A DNA stretch of 64,000 nt. Source: Bacteroidetes bacterium SCGC AAA795-G10 (GTDB lineage: Bacteria; Bacteroidota; Bacteroidia; Flavobacteriales; Flavobacteriaceae). A program made the position numbers and the translations under genes. The DNA is taken from positions 1 to 64,000 of the forward strand of contig QFDA01000002.1 in NCBI GenBank assembly GCA_003130815.1. Reading direction: 5' to 3'. Of this stretch, positions 33,981 to 42,196 are shown one piece after another. Each line of letters starts with the position of its first letter. Position 1 is the first letter of the stretch. The notes under the pieces are model-generated. The model searched no databases. It was not told where the DNA came from and saw only the letters and a list, made by a program, of their open reading frames with translations.

Positions 33981-36896
33981 TTAGTTAATAATCGATTCAT
34001 ATACAATTTCCTGGATACGAGTTCGAACATTATTTTCACTGAATGAGAAGCTGTCATTAGGATATGTTCTGTTAGCTAAAATAACTATAATTATTTCTTT
34101 ATCAGGATCGGCCCAAGTATATGTACCTGTATAACCAAAATGTCCGAAGCTATCCATTGACACATTTCCAAAAGTTGATAGGTGTTTACCCTTAAGTTGT
34201 GGTTTATCAAAACCTACTCCGCGCCTATTACCATGTTTTTTGTAATATGATTTGTTAAATGAATCTATAATAGGTTTTTTTAAAAGACTAATTCTATTGT
34301 AGTATCCACCCTGAAGATACATTTGCATCAATGCAGCAACTGAATAAGCATCTCCAAAAAGACCAGCATGTCCCCCTACGCCATTTTGCATTGCTGCCCC
34401 CATATCATGAACATAACCATGTAACTCATTAAACCTAAAATAACTATCAATTTCAGTTGGTACTATCTCACCTTTTGAAAAGGTTTTTAAGGGTAAATAA
34501 CCAATACGGTCTAGACCAAGTGGATTGAAGACACGTTCTTTAACTATTTTATCATATTTTTTTCCAGAATATTTTTCAAAATATTCTTTTAAGATATAAT
34601 AGGGCAAATCAGAGTATTTAGATTCTGAATCACTTAATAATTTACTCTCTTTTATAAAATCCATAATTGCTTTTTCATAATTAGATTTTAAATAAAGATT
34701 TGGTGAAACAGAGATTGAAAAATTTTTAGAAGATTTTTTCTTATAAAATGATCTTTTTGGAATTCCTTTTGAATTTAATGTTTTTTTATAAAAAGGTATC
34801 CATGGTGTTAGGTATGCTTGGTGTGATAACATCTCTTTTAACGTTATCTTAGACTTATTAGAGTTTTTCCACTCAGGAATTAAATCGGAAATAGTAGTGT
34901 CTAAATTAATTTTACCTTGATCAACATCCTGCATAACAAGAGGCAGTGTTGCCAAAATTTTAGTTAGAGAAGCTAAATCATAAATATCTTTTCTAGAAAC
35001 AGGCTGTTTTTTTTTGTAAGTATGATAACCAAAGGCTTGATCCAAGATTATCTTACCCTTTCTTGTGACCAAAGTCCTAATCCCGGGTGTCATCATTGAA
35101 TCAATAGCTGATTTAGAAATCAGTTGAATTTTTTTTTTTAAAACTGGATCAAAACCCAAATGCTCTGGTAAAGCATAACCAATTCTATTTGGTTTACTCA
35201 ATTCAATTCCAGAACCTTCAGGATAAGTTTTTGAAATGTAAACAGGTAGATTACCTGTTACAGATTGAGCTCCAAAGATTGCATCGGCACTAAGTTGTTG
35301 TGATAGATCTGAGTTTTGGTAACTTACAAGTATTGCATCAATATCTTTCAAGTGGTCGATATCTAAAAGTGCATACGGTTTAACAAAAATATCAAGTATT
35401 ACAGTCTTTTTTTCACTTAATTTAGAAATCATGCTTATTTCTTTTTCAGAAAAATTGTAAGCCTTGTAGGGTGTACTATTTGATCTATGGAAGCTGACTA
35501 TAATTGTATCTAAATCATTAGTAGCATTGAGAATATCAGTAATACTGTTTTCTTTGATTGGTCTGATTTCACCATAAATCTTAAGCTGCGTTTCAAAAAT
35601 ATTACTTGAATCGTCTCCTAATGCAATGTGTCCTAAATTAGTATTAGATTTGAGAGGTAAAACTTGATTTTTATTTTTTAATAATGTTAAAGCCCTACCA
35701 AATGCTTCGTAATTTAGAGCTACATCCTCAACTTTATTCAAATCTTCAATAAGTCCATCTATTTTTACTGGTCTGTAATTATTTAAACCCACTTTATATT
35801 TAGCCATCAGAACTTTCTTTACTGAATGTGACAACCTTTCTTCTGAAAAGAGTCCTTTTTTATATGCACTCAATATTGATGAAATACCTTTTGGAATGTC
35901 ATTAGATATTATAAGTACGTCATGCCCTGCAAGAAAAGCCATCAAATCAATATTTTGATCTTTTGAGTATTCTGAAACTCCTTTCATGTTTAAAGCATCG
36001 GTGACTACTAAACCTTTAAAATCTAAATCATTTTTTAAAATATTTTGGATGACATCTTTCGATAAGGATGTGGGTAATCCTTTTTCAGAAATACTTGGAA
36101 CATTTAAATGGGCCACCATTACTGAGGTGAGACCACTATTTATAAGTCTTCGATACGGTTCAAATTCAACTTCTTTGAGTCTCTTAGAAGAAAAACTAAC
36201 AGTTGGAAGAGTTTTATGAGAATCTTTTGATGTATCGCCATGACCAGGAAAGTGTTTACCAGAAGTTAAAATACCTGCCTCTTGGTGACCCTTCATAATT
36301 GCTAGGGCCTGCCTTGTGACCCTATCAGGAGAGGAGCCGTAAGATCTGTTACCAATAATAGGATTTTTTGGGTTGGTATTAATATCTAAAGTAGGACTAA
36401 AACTATAATGAATTCCAAGTCTTTTTTCTTGCATTCCCATTCTTTTACCAATTTTTCTTAAAAGAGTTGAGTCTTTAATAGCTCCAAGAGTCATCGGCCA
36501 AGGAAAGGGCATAACGGAATCCAAACGCATTGCTACTCCCCACTCTGCATCCATAGCTGTCATCAAAGGTACTTTTGATTCTCTTTGAAAAGCATTTAAC
36601 CATTTAGTCTGTTCAACAGGTCCTCCAAGAGAAAAAACTAAACCACCAACTTTATATTTTTTGATAAGATCAAGTGTGAAGTGAAAATGTGAGCTATCTC
36701 TTTCTGTAAAGACCATTGGCATAAACAATTGTCCTACTTTTTCTTCTAGGCTTAGTTTACTATAAATACTATCGACCCACCTCTCTTGGTCAAAAATATT
36801 TTTTTTGTCTATTAAAGGGTTTGGAGTCTGCCCAAGTAAATTATTTGACAAATAGAAAAACAAATAAAAGCACAAAGTCTTAATTGAAATTTGCAT
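33981..36896 (-). CDS. GH3-family beta-N-acetylhexosaminidase domain fused to a serine hydrolase (beta-lactamase) domain
   Basis: This 971-residue exported protein has two enzyme domains. The first (about residues 35-380) is a NagZ-like glycoside hydrolase family 3 domain, with KHFPGHGDTSKDSHKTLP and the nucleophile-type segment VVTDALNMKGVS. A second small alpha/beta sandwich follows. The C-terminal part (about 590-970) is a beta-lactamase/serine-hydrolase fold with SLTK (the SxxK catalytic motif), a Tyr-x-x motif near SDLPYYIL and a HFGYTGT segment equivalent to the KTG box. Such fusions are widespread in flavobacteria and probably act on peptidoglycan fragments in the periplasm. It lies 11 bases from bshA and ends 1 base from the next gene. 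Confidence 0.92.
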   Translation of the reverse strand: MQISIKTLCFYLFFYLSNNLLGQTPNPLIDKKNIFDQERWVDSIYSKLSLEEKVGQLFMPMVFTERDSSHFHFTLDLIKKYKVGGLVFSLGGPVEQTKWLNAFQRESKVPLMTAMDAEWGVAMRLDSVMPFPWPMTLGAIKDSTLLRKIGKRMGMQEKRLGIHYSFSPTLDINTNPKNPIIGNRSYGSSPDRVTRQALAIMKGHQEAGILTSGKHFPGHGDTSKDSHKTLPTVSFSSKRLKEVEFEPYRRLINSGLTSVMVAHLNVPSISEKGLPTSLSKDVIQNILKNDLDFKGLVVTDALNMKGVSEYSKDQNIDLMAFLAGHDVLIISNDIPKGISSILSAYKKGLFSEERLSHSVKKVLMAKYKVGLNNYRPVKIDGLIEDLNKVEDVALNYEAFGRALTLLKNKNQVLPLKSNTNLGHIALGDDSSNIFETQLKIYGEIRPIKENSITDILNATNDLDTIIVSFHRSNSTPYKAYNFSEKEISMISKLSEKKTVILDIFVKPYALLDIDHLKDIDAILVSYQNSDLSQQLSADAIFGAQSVTGNLPVYISKTYPEGSGIELSKPNRIGYALPEHLGFDPVLKKKIQLISKSAIDSMMTPGIRTLVTRKGKIILDQAFGYHTYKKKQPVSRKDIYDLASLTKILATLPLVMQDVDQGKINLDTTISDLIPEWKNSNKSKITLKEMLSHQAYLTPWIPFYKKTLNSKGIPKRSFYKKKSSKNFSISVSPNLYLKSNYEKAIMDFIKESKLLSDSESKYSDLPYYILKEYFEKYSGKKYDKIVKERVFNPLGLDRIGYLPLKTFSKGEIVPTEIDSYFRFNELHGYVHDMGAAMQNGVGGHAGLFGDAYSVAALMQMYLQGGYYNRISLLKKPIIDSFNKSYYKKHGNRRGVGFDKPQLKGKHLSTFGNVSMDSFGHFGYTGTYTWADPDKEIIIVILANRTYPNDSFSFSENNVRTRIQEIVYESIIN

Positions 36897-37390
36897 TACA
36901 AATTATTTTTAACAAACTTATTATGCCAACTATTTTTTAACTCAATTTCCCAAATATTTTTATACTCACCAACTGTCTTAACCAAGTTATTAAAAACGAT
37001 AGTCTCATTATTAATTTGTTTTTCTTTAAACATTTTTTTAAATGATTCTAAAGATTTATAAACTAGTGAATTATTATTTTTTAAAATTACATTCATTTTA
37101 TCTAAAAGAATAACATCCATTTTATTTTCAATTTTTTTTATGTAGCGAACAGATGCATCAATTGAACATCCGCTCGCATTTAATTTTTTTTCATTTACTG
37201 CTAGTACTATAAAACGATAATAGGGCAGTTCAAATGACGCTTCAAGTTCTTGATTGTGAGCTGTCCAATGAGAAAGAAAGTTTTCTAAATCCTTTGTCAG
37301 AAAAGATATTTGATTTTCATCAAAGGTACGATTTGATTGATAAATCCAAACTCTTGCATGGTCAGGAAGTTTATTGAACGGAATAAACAT
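36896..37390 (-). CDS. Conserved flavobacterial protein, often labelled ABC transporter ATPase
   Basis: This 164-residue soluble protein contains the conserved pattern LPDHARVWIYQSNR, FLSHWTAHNQELEASFELPYYRFIVLAV and GCSIDASVRYI, then FNNLVKTVGEY, known to me from a Bacteroidota family that databases call ABC transporter ATPase. There is no Walker A or B motif, so that name is not justified. The Cys in GCSIDAS and the nearby Asp are invariant and could be functional. The Met at 37390 was chosen because it lies 4 bases after the stop of the CCG-domain gene. The role is unknown; its constant linkage to the Fe-S genes suggests a shared process. Confidence 0.8.
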   Translation of the reverse strand: MFIPFNKLPDHARVWIYQSNRTFDENQISFLTKDLENFLSHWTAHNQELEASFELPYYRFIVLAVNEKKLNASGCSIDASVRYIKKIENKMDVILLDKMNVILKNNNSLVYKSLESFKKMFKEKQINNETIVFNNLVKTVGEYKNIWEIELKNSWHNKFVKNNL

Positions 37391-37394
37391 TTGA

Positions 37395-38180
37395 TTATAG
37401 GTCTTTCGAATTTGCAATTAACTCAGCAACATCATATAGCTTAATTTTTTGATCAACTTCTTTGTTTTTAATTCCGTCTGACATCATAGTGTTACAAAAA
37501 GGACAGGCGGCTGCAATAATTTCGGGTTTAACTTCAAGTGCCTGTTCAGTCCTTTCTATATTAATTTCTTTGTTTCCTTTCTCTGCATCTTTAAACATTT
37601 GCGCACCACCAGCACCACAGCACAAAGCCTTTGATTTGCATGATTTCATTTCAACTAAATCTGCGCTAAGCTTTTTTATAAGTTCCCTTGGTGCTTCATA
37701 AACTTTGTTGGCACGTCCCAAGTAACAAGGGTCATGGAAGGTTATCTTTTTTCCTTTATATTTTTTACCACTTAGTGTTAATAAACCTTGATCAATTAGA
37801 TCTTTCAAGTATTGAGTATGATGAAGTACTTCATAGTTTCCTCCAAGCTCAGGATATTCATTCTTTAATGTATTAAAACAGTGTGGACATGTCGTAACAA
37901 TTTTTTTTACACCATAATCATCTAAATTACTTATATTTTGTTGAGCCTGCATTTGAAAAAGGAACTCATTCCCTGCCCTTTTTGCAGGATCACCAGTGCA
38001 CGTTTCTTCAGTTCCTAGTATAGCAAAGTTGATCTTAATTTGATTTAAAATCTTGACAAAAGCTTTGGTAATTTTCTTGGCGCGATCATCAAAACTTCCA
38101 GCACAACCTACCCAAAAAACAACATCTGCTTTTTTACCTTTAGCTCTTAAATCAGATAAAGTAGGTACATTTAATTTCAT
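37395..38180 (-). CDS. CCG-domain Fe-S protein (heterodisulfide-reductase subunit B-like)
   Basis: This 261-residue protein has two CCG-type domains of the kind that bind an unusual iron-sulfur cluster in HdrB, GlpC and LldE. The second repeat carries SKALCCGAGGAQ followed by AACPFCNTMM, the canonical CCG...CxxC motif. The first is slightly divergent, with EETCTGDPAKR (one Cys of the pair lost) and VTTCPHCFNTL. It is expected to be a cytoplasmic partner of the adjacent membrane-bound Fe-S protein in an electron transfer complex. The gene lies 2 bases from the HAD-type gene. The natural electron donor and acceptor are unknown. Confidence 0.9.
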   Translation of the reverse strand: MKLNVPTLSDLRAKGKKADVVFWVGCAGSFDDRAKKITKAFVKILNQIKINFAILGTEETCTGDPAKRAGNEFLFQMQAQQNISNLDDYGVKKIVTTCPHCFNTLKNEYPELGGNYEVLHHTQYLKDLIDQGLLTLSGKKYKGKKITFHDPCYLGRANKVYEAPRELIKKLSADLVEMKSCKSKALCCGAGGAQMFKDAEKGNKEINIERTEQALEVKPEIIAAACPFCNTMMSDGIKNKEVDQKIKLYDVAELIANSKDL

Positions 38181-38182
38181 AA

Positions 38183-38629
38183 TTAATTATCTGACTGACC
38201 GTCATCAAAAACTTCGATGGTGACTTCTTTTTCAATTAAGTCTGTAAACTTACCGTTGTATCTTGTTGCTTTTACTAGATGATTGTCAATCCAGTGATAA
38301 TTTCCTCCTCTAGGTTTTCCCATTAAAAGACTATGATATTTAAAACCATTATCCTTTAACCATTTTTCGGTAACAGTTCTATGTGCCTCAACCCTAGCTG
38401 TAAAATAACAAATCCTGTGACCTTCGTCGTACCATCTATTTAATGTTTCTAATGCATCTGGATAATATTTAGCAGTAGCCATACGGTCAGGTTCCTCATT
38501 TGGTATGTCATCACAAATAGTTCCATCGATATCTACTAGATAATTTTTAATTCCTTCAGGAAGTACTGGACTTATCAATTTTCCATCCTCTGATTTTTCA
38601 TGTAGATAGTTTTCTTTTGTTTGTTCCAT
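38183..38629 (-). CDS. HAD-superfamily hydrolase-like protein
   Basis: The protein has about 148 residues and a HAD-like core: YLVDIDGTICDD with the nucleophile Asp and second Asp of DxDGT, then YFTARVEAHRTVTEKWLKDNGF, which is the motif II/III region. A later acidic motif is less clear, with HWIDNHLVKATRY. Flavobacterial homologues are sometimes named phosphoheptose isomerase, which is not supported by the sequence. I start at Met 38629; an earlier in-frame Met would overlap the upstream Fe-S gene. It sits between two Fe-S genes with very short gaps, in a conserved operon. Its substrate is unknown. Confidence 0.8.
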   Translation of the reverse strand: MEQTKENYLHEKSEDGKLISPVLPEGIKNYLVDIDGTICDDIPNEEPDRMATAKYYPDALETLNRWYDEGHRICYFTARVEAHRTVTEKWLKDNGFKYHSLLMGKPRGGNYHWIDNHLVKATRYNGKFTDLIEKEVTIEVFDDGQSDN

Positions 38630-38646
38630 TGTATATTTTAAAATTT

Positions 38647-39960
38647 TTATTCCTTTACCCATTCAAGACGATCTTGTTTATTAAATGGCCAAGGTGCCCC
38701 GTTATTTTCAATATTATTCATCATTGAATTTAATTCAGCCGGAGCAGCCGATTTTTCAAGAGTCAAGTATTTTCGCATATCCATTATTATTGACAATGGG
38801 TCGATTTCTATAGGACACTCCTCTACGCACGCGTTACAAGAAGTGCAAGCCCATAACTCTTCAGGGCTAATATAATCATTTAAAAGTTGTTTATTATCAT
38901 TTATAAAGCTTCCATTATTTTTATCAAGATTTTTACTGACCTCTTCTAACCTGTCTCTTGTTTTCATCATTATGGCTCGAGGAGATAATTTTTTTCCTGT
39001 CAAATTTGCAGGACATACATTGCTACATCTTCCACATTCTGTACAGCTGTATGCGTTCATGAGTTGTATCCAATTCAAATCAAAAATATCCGTAGCTCCA
39101 AATTTATCAGGGGTATTTATTTCACTGCTGATTTCCTTATCAGGATTTAAAATTAATTGAACCTCGTTTTTAATAGAAGAGTCTACATCAAATTTACCAT
39201 TAGATTCTAGGTTAGCATAGTATGTATTGGGAAATGCTAACAAAATGTGTAAATGTTTAGAGTAATATAAATAATTTAAGAATATTAAAATTCCAATAAT
39301 ATGAAGCCACCAAAAAGCCCTTTCAAAAAAAATTAAATTATCTATAGATAGATCAAGAAATAATGGTTTAAAAAATTGTGATACAGGAAAAATACCTGTT
39401 TTAATATATAAATCTACATTAGCCTCTTGTAATAACATATCCGTGGCATTCATAAATAAAAATAAAAACATCAATACTACTTCAAAATAAAGTATATTAT
39501 TAGCATCAAGGGTTGGCCATCCATCTGTTTCAGGACTAAAGAATCTTTTCAATCTGACAATATTACGTCGTGTCCAAAATAAAAATACAGCAATAAGTAC
39601 TAAAAAAGCAAGTATTTCAAAAGTGCTTATTAGGTAATCATAAAATACACCCAAAAAAGCAGCAAAAATTCTATGCTTTCCGAATATTCCATCAAGAATA
39701 ATTTCAAACAACTCGATATTAATTAAAATAAATCCCACGTACACAATTAAATGAAGAATGGCTGCAACAGGACGAGAACCCATTTTTGATTGCCCAAATG
39801 CAACTCTAAGCATATTTTTTAGTCTTGCATTAGAATTATTGTTTCTATTAACATCCTTCCCTAAACTTATATTCCTCTTTACTTTTTTTAGATTTCTAAA
39901 AAAAATATATAAACTTACTATGAAGAGAAATAAAAAAAGAAAGTTTGGCAAATAAGCCAT
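38647..39960 (-). CDS. Membrane-anchored (Fe-S)-binding protein with two 4Fe-4S clusters (HdrD/GlpC-type)
   Basis: This 437-residue protein has an N-terminal membrane part with about six helices (residues 1-250) and a C-terminal soluble ferredoxin-like domain. The two 4Fe-4S motifs are CTECGRCSNVCPANL and CTSCNACVEECPIEI. The membrane part resembles the cytochrome b-like NarI/HdrE subunits, and conserved His residues in it could bind haem b (for example HLIVYVGF and WWLHIIG). With the CCG-domain protein encoded next in the operon it probably forms a membrane electron-transfer complex. The substrate pair is unknown; candidates are quinone and a cytoplasmic thiol or lactate-type donor. Confidence 0.88.
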   Translation of the reverse strand: MAYLPNFLFLFLFIVSLYIFFRNLKKVKRNISLGKDVNRNNNSNARLKNMLRVAFGQSKMGSRPVAAILHLIVYVGFILINIELFEIILDGIFGKHRIFAAFLGVFYDYLISTFEILAFLVLIAVFLFWTRRNIVRLKRFFSPETDGWPTLDANNILYFEVVLMFLFLFMNATDMLLQEANVDLYIKTGIFPVSQFFKPLFLDLSIDNLIFFERAFWWLHIIGILIFLNYLYYSKHLHILLAFPNTYYANLESNGKFDVDSSIKNEVQLILNPDKEISSEINTPDKFGATDIFDLNWIQLMNAYSCTECGRCSNVCPANLTGKKLSPRAIMMKTRDRLEEVSKNLDKNNGSFINDNKQLLNDYISPEELWACTSCNACVEECPIEIDPLSIIMDMRKYLTLEKSAAPAELNSMMNNIENNGAPWPFNKQDRLEWVKE

Positions 39961-39980
39961 CAGCGTATTTTTAAAATAAA

Positions 39981-40010
39981 ATTAAAAAAAAATGACAAAG
40001 CGTCATTTTT
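39981..40010 (-). terminator. Intrinsic terminator overlapping the mlaD-like stop codon
   Basis: A 9-bp stem, AAAAATGAC (39988-39996) and GTCATTTTT (40002-40010), has a 5-base loop. On the minus strand it is followed by a run of nine or so T residues. The stem includes the last codons and the stop of the MlaD-like gene (stop at 40003-40005). It implies that the downstream Fe-S gene needs its own promoter or is reached by read-through. Confidence 0.75.
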
Positions 40011-40944
40011 TATTTTCATCCGAAGATTTTTCTTTTCTACCAAAAATTGAAAAATGAACATATCGCTTGGGATGTTCTTTGAGATCTGACAATAATGCAT
40101 CAAGTGCTTTTGAAGAATTTACTAAGTTGTTATATAATTCTTCGTTATTTAAAAGTAAACCTGCTGACCCTTTTCCTGAATTAATTCGCTTAATAATTTC
40201 TTTTAATTCTGTTGAAGTTGATTCAAAGTTTTTTACCGTAGAATTAAGAGGCATTTGATTTAGTGAATCTGTGAGCTTTGTCAAATTATTAGTCATTTGT
40301 CCCAGATTACTAATTGTACTTTTAAAACCTTTTTCATTAGTTTCAAGAATTCGGATCACGCTTGATGATAATTTATTAATATTAGTAATTGAAGCATCTA
40401 ATCCCTCAAGTATTGCTTTAAGATTACTTTGTGTCTCATAATTCATAACATTGCTCACGCCAGCAAATAATGAATCTGCAGAAGTTAATAAACCTTCTAT
40501 TTTATCTTGTAAAGGAGCTATTTGCTGATTAACTAGTTCTGTGAGACCTGGTTTAATTTCAGAATTTAGAATGTCACCGTCTTTAACTATATTTTTGGAA
40601 TCATAAACAGGTAATATTGCAATAGCTTTACCACCAATTAATCCCGCCTCATATAGTTGGGCTATACTATTTTTTGAAAATGTTAAATCTTGTCTTATAC
40701 TAAAAGTTACTTTAATCTTATCGTAATTTTCATTAAAATCAATAATTTTAACTTTCCCAACATTTAACCCGTTGATAGTTACGTTAGCCCCAATGACTAG
40801 ACCTTCAACATCATCATAAAGAGTGTGAACAATTTTGTCATTATCAAAAAAAGAAGAACCCTTGAGATAGTTAAACCCGACTATGAAAATAAGTATACAA
40901 CCTAAAATTAAAAATGCTGTTTTTACTTCGCGAGTTAGCTTCAA
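40003..40944 (-). CDS. MlaD family (MCE-domain) periplasmic lipid-transport protein
   Basis: The protein has one N-terminal membrane anchor (AFLILGCILIFIVGFNYL), a single MCE domain (residues 30-110, with DDVEGLVIGANVTINGLNVGKVKII) and a long helical C-terminus that forms a hydrophobic tunnel or needle in related proteins. In proteobacteria MlaD moves phospholipids between membranes. No mlaE/F/B genes are in the window. No ATG is available at the expected start. The family consensus K-x-T/S-R-E-V-K-T-A begins right after a TTG at 40944, which I prefer over another TTG at 40971. The amidase gene is upstream on the same strand. Confidence 0.9.
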   Translation of the reverse strand: MKLTREVKTAFLILGCILIFIVGFNYLKGSSFFDNDKIVHTLYDDVEGLVIGANVTINGLNVGKVKIIDFNENYDKIKVTFSIRQDLTFSKNSIAQLYEAGLIGGKAIAILPVYDSKNIVKDGDILNSEIKPGLTELVNQQIAPLQDKIEGLLTSADSLFAGVSNVMNYETQSNLKAILEGLDASITNINKLSSSVIRILETNEKGFKSTISNLGQMTNNLTKLTDSLNQMPLNSTVKNFESTSTELKEIIKRINSGKGSAGLLLNNEELYNNLVNSSKALDALLSDLKEHPKRYVHFSIFGRKEKSSDENKK

Positions 40945-40997
40945 AATATGATCTTTTTGAGTAATAAACAAATTTAGAAATAATTTCCATAAAAGTA

Positions 40998-42149
40998 CTA
41001 TTTAGAAAGCCTTAGTGCTTCGCTAATTGTAATTTTACTATTTCCCAAAAAAGGTACAATAAATGCATTCTTATAACCTTGTTTTTTTGCAAATTGAGCT
41101 AATTTTTTAGCCTTTTCATAACTTGTTGTTGAACCATAATAATATCTAAATAATCTTTCATTTTTAACTCTAGAAATAGACTTTAAACCCTTAAAGTTGT
41201 ATGGTTTTAAATCAAGCTTTTTTTTACTCGCAGCAATTTGAACTTTAAAAACTAATTGTTCATTTAATTTATTTGATTTTTCAACTTTATTTGATTCTTC
41301 CGCAAATGAGGTGTTTTGAAAACTTGCATTTCGATTATCTCGATAGTTAATAATTGCTTTAGCTAGGGCATCAGCCATGTTTGTTTGACCTTTTGATGAA
41401 TTGAGATATGCACCTTCTGATGAATTTGTAAGAAATCCTGTCTCAACCAAAACACTTGGCATATAAGTATATTTTAAAACAACAAAACCTGCCTGCTTGA
41501 CAGTTCTATCTTTTCTCTTTAAGTTACTAACAAAACTTTTTTGAATAGAATTTGCTGCAATTATGCTTTGGTCTAAATAAGTTTGTTGCATTAAAAGTAA
41601 ACTGATTACAGACTCAGGATCATTCGGGTTAAAACCATCATAATTTTTCTCATAATTTTCCTCTAAAAAAATTACTGAATTTTCTTTTTGGGCAACTTTA
41701 AAATTTCTTTCATTTTCGTGTAGCCCAAGAACAAAGGTTCCTGCTCCAAAAACTTTTGGCGAAGTAAATGCATCACAATGAATAGATATAAAAAGGTCTG
41801 CATTTGCTTTATTTGCGATGTTAGCTCTTTGAATCAGTTCTACAAAAACATCTGATTTGCGGGTGTATATAACATTAAATCCTTTGATTTTTTCTAATTT
41901 TTTACCAATTTTTAGAGCGATATTGAGAGCGATTTTTTTTTCATAATACCCATTCCCTCTATTTCCAGAATCATGACCTCCATGACCAGCATCTAATACA
42001 ACTGTAAAAGAATTCTCTTGAGCAAGAATGAAATCAAGTCCAAAGAAGAGAAAGTTAAATGTTAAAAAAAAAAGGAGAGTTTTTCTATTTATAAAAGTGT
42101 GAGACTTAATATATGATATAAATACTTGATGCATCCTTAAAAATATCAT
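40998..42149 (-). CDS. N-acetylmuramoyl-L-alanine amidase (amidase_3)
   Basis: The protein has an N-terminal hydrophobic leader ending near FILAQ and an amidase_3 catalytic domain (about residues 45-270) with zinc ligands visible in VVLDAGHGGHDSG, NGYYEKKIALN, FISIHCDAFTS and a catalytic Glu in VLVETGFLTN. The C-terminal 120 residues (LVFKVQIAASKKKLDLKP onward) look like a SPOR-type peptidoglycan-binding domain. It cleaves the amide between muramic acid and the stem peptide, needed for daughter-cell separation. The start codon is uncertain: ATGs at 42149 and 42134 are in frame, and the open frame extends upstream to a TTG at 42179. The gap to the divergent lptD-like gene is only 47 bases. Confidence 0.9.
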   Translation of the reverse strand: MIFLRMHQVFISYIKSHTFINRKTLLFFLTFNFLFFGLDFILAQENSFTVVLDAGHGGHDSGNRGNGYYEKKIALNIALKIGKKLEKIKGFNVIYTRKSDVFVELIQRANIANKANADLFISIHCDAFTSPKVFGAGTFVLGLHENERNFKVAQKENSVIFLEENYEKNYDGFNPNDPESVISLLLMQQTYLDQSIIAANSIQKSFVSNLKRKDRTVKQAGFVVLKYTYMPSVLVETGFLTNSSEGAYLNSSKGQTNMADALAKAIINYRDNRNASFQNTSFAEESNKVEKSNKLNEQLVFKVQIAASKKKLDLKPYNFKGLKSISRVKNERLFRYYYGSTTSYEKAKKLAQFAKKQGYKNAFIVPFLGNSKITISEALRLSK

Positions 42150-42196
42150 TAATTTTGGAAGATTAAACCATATAGACAAATTTAGGGTTTATCGAT

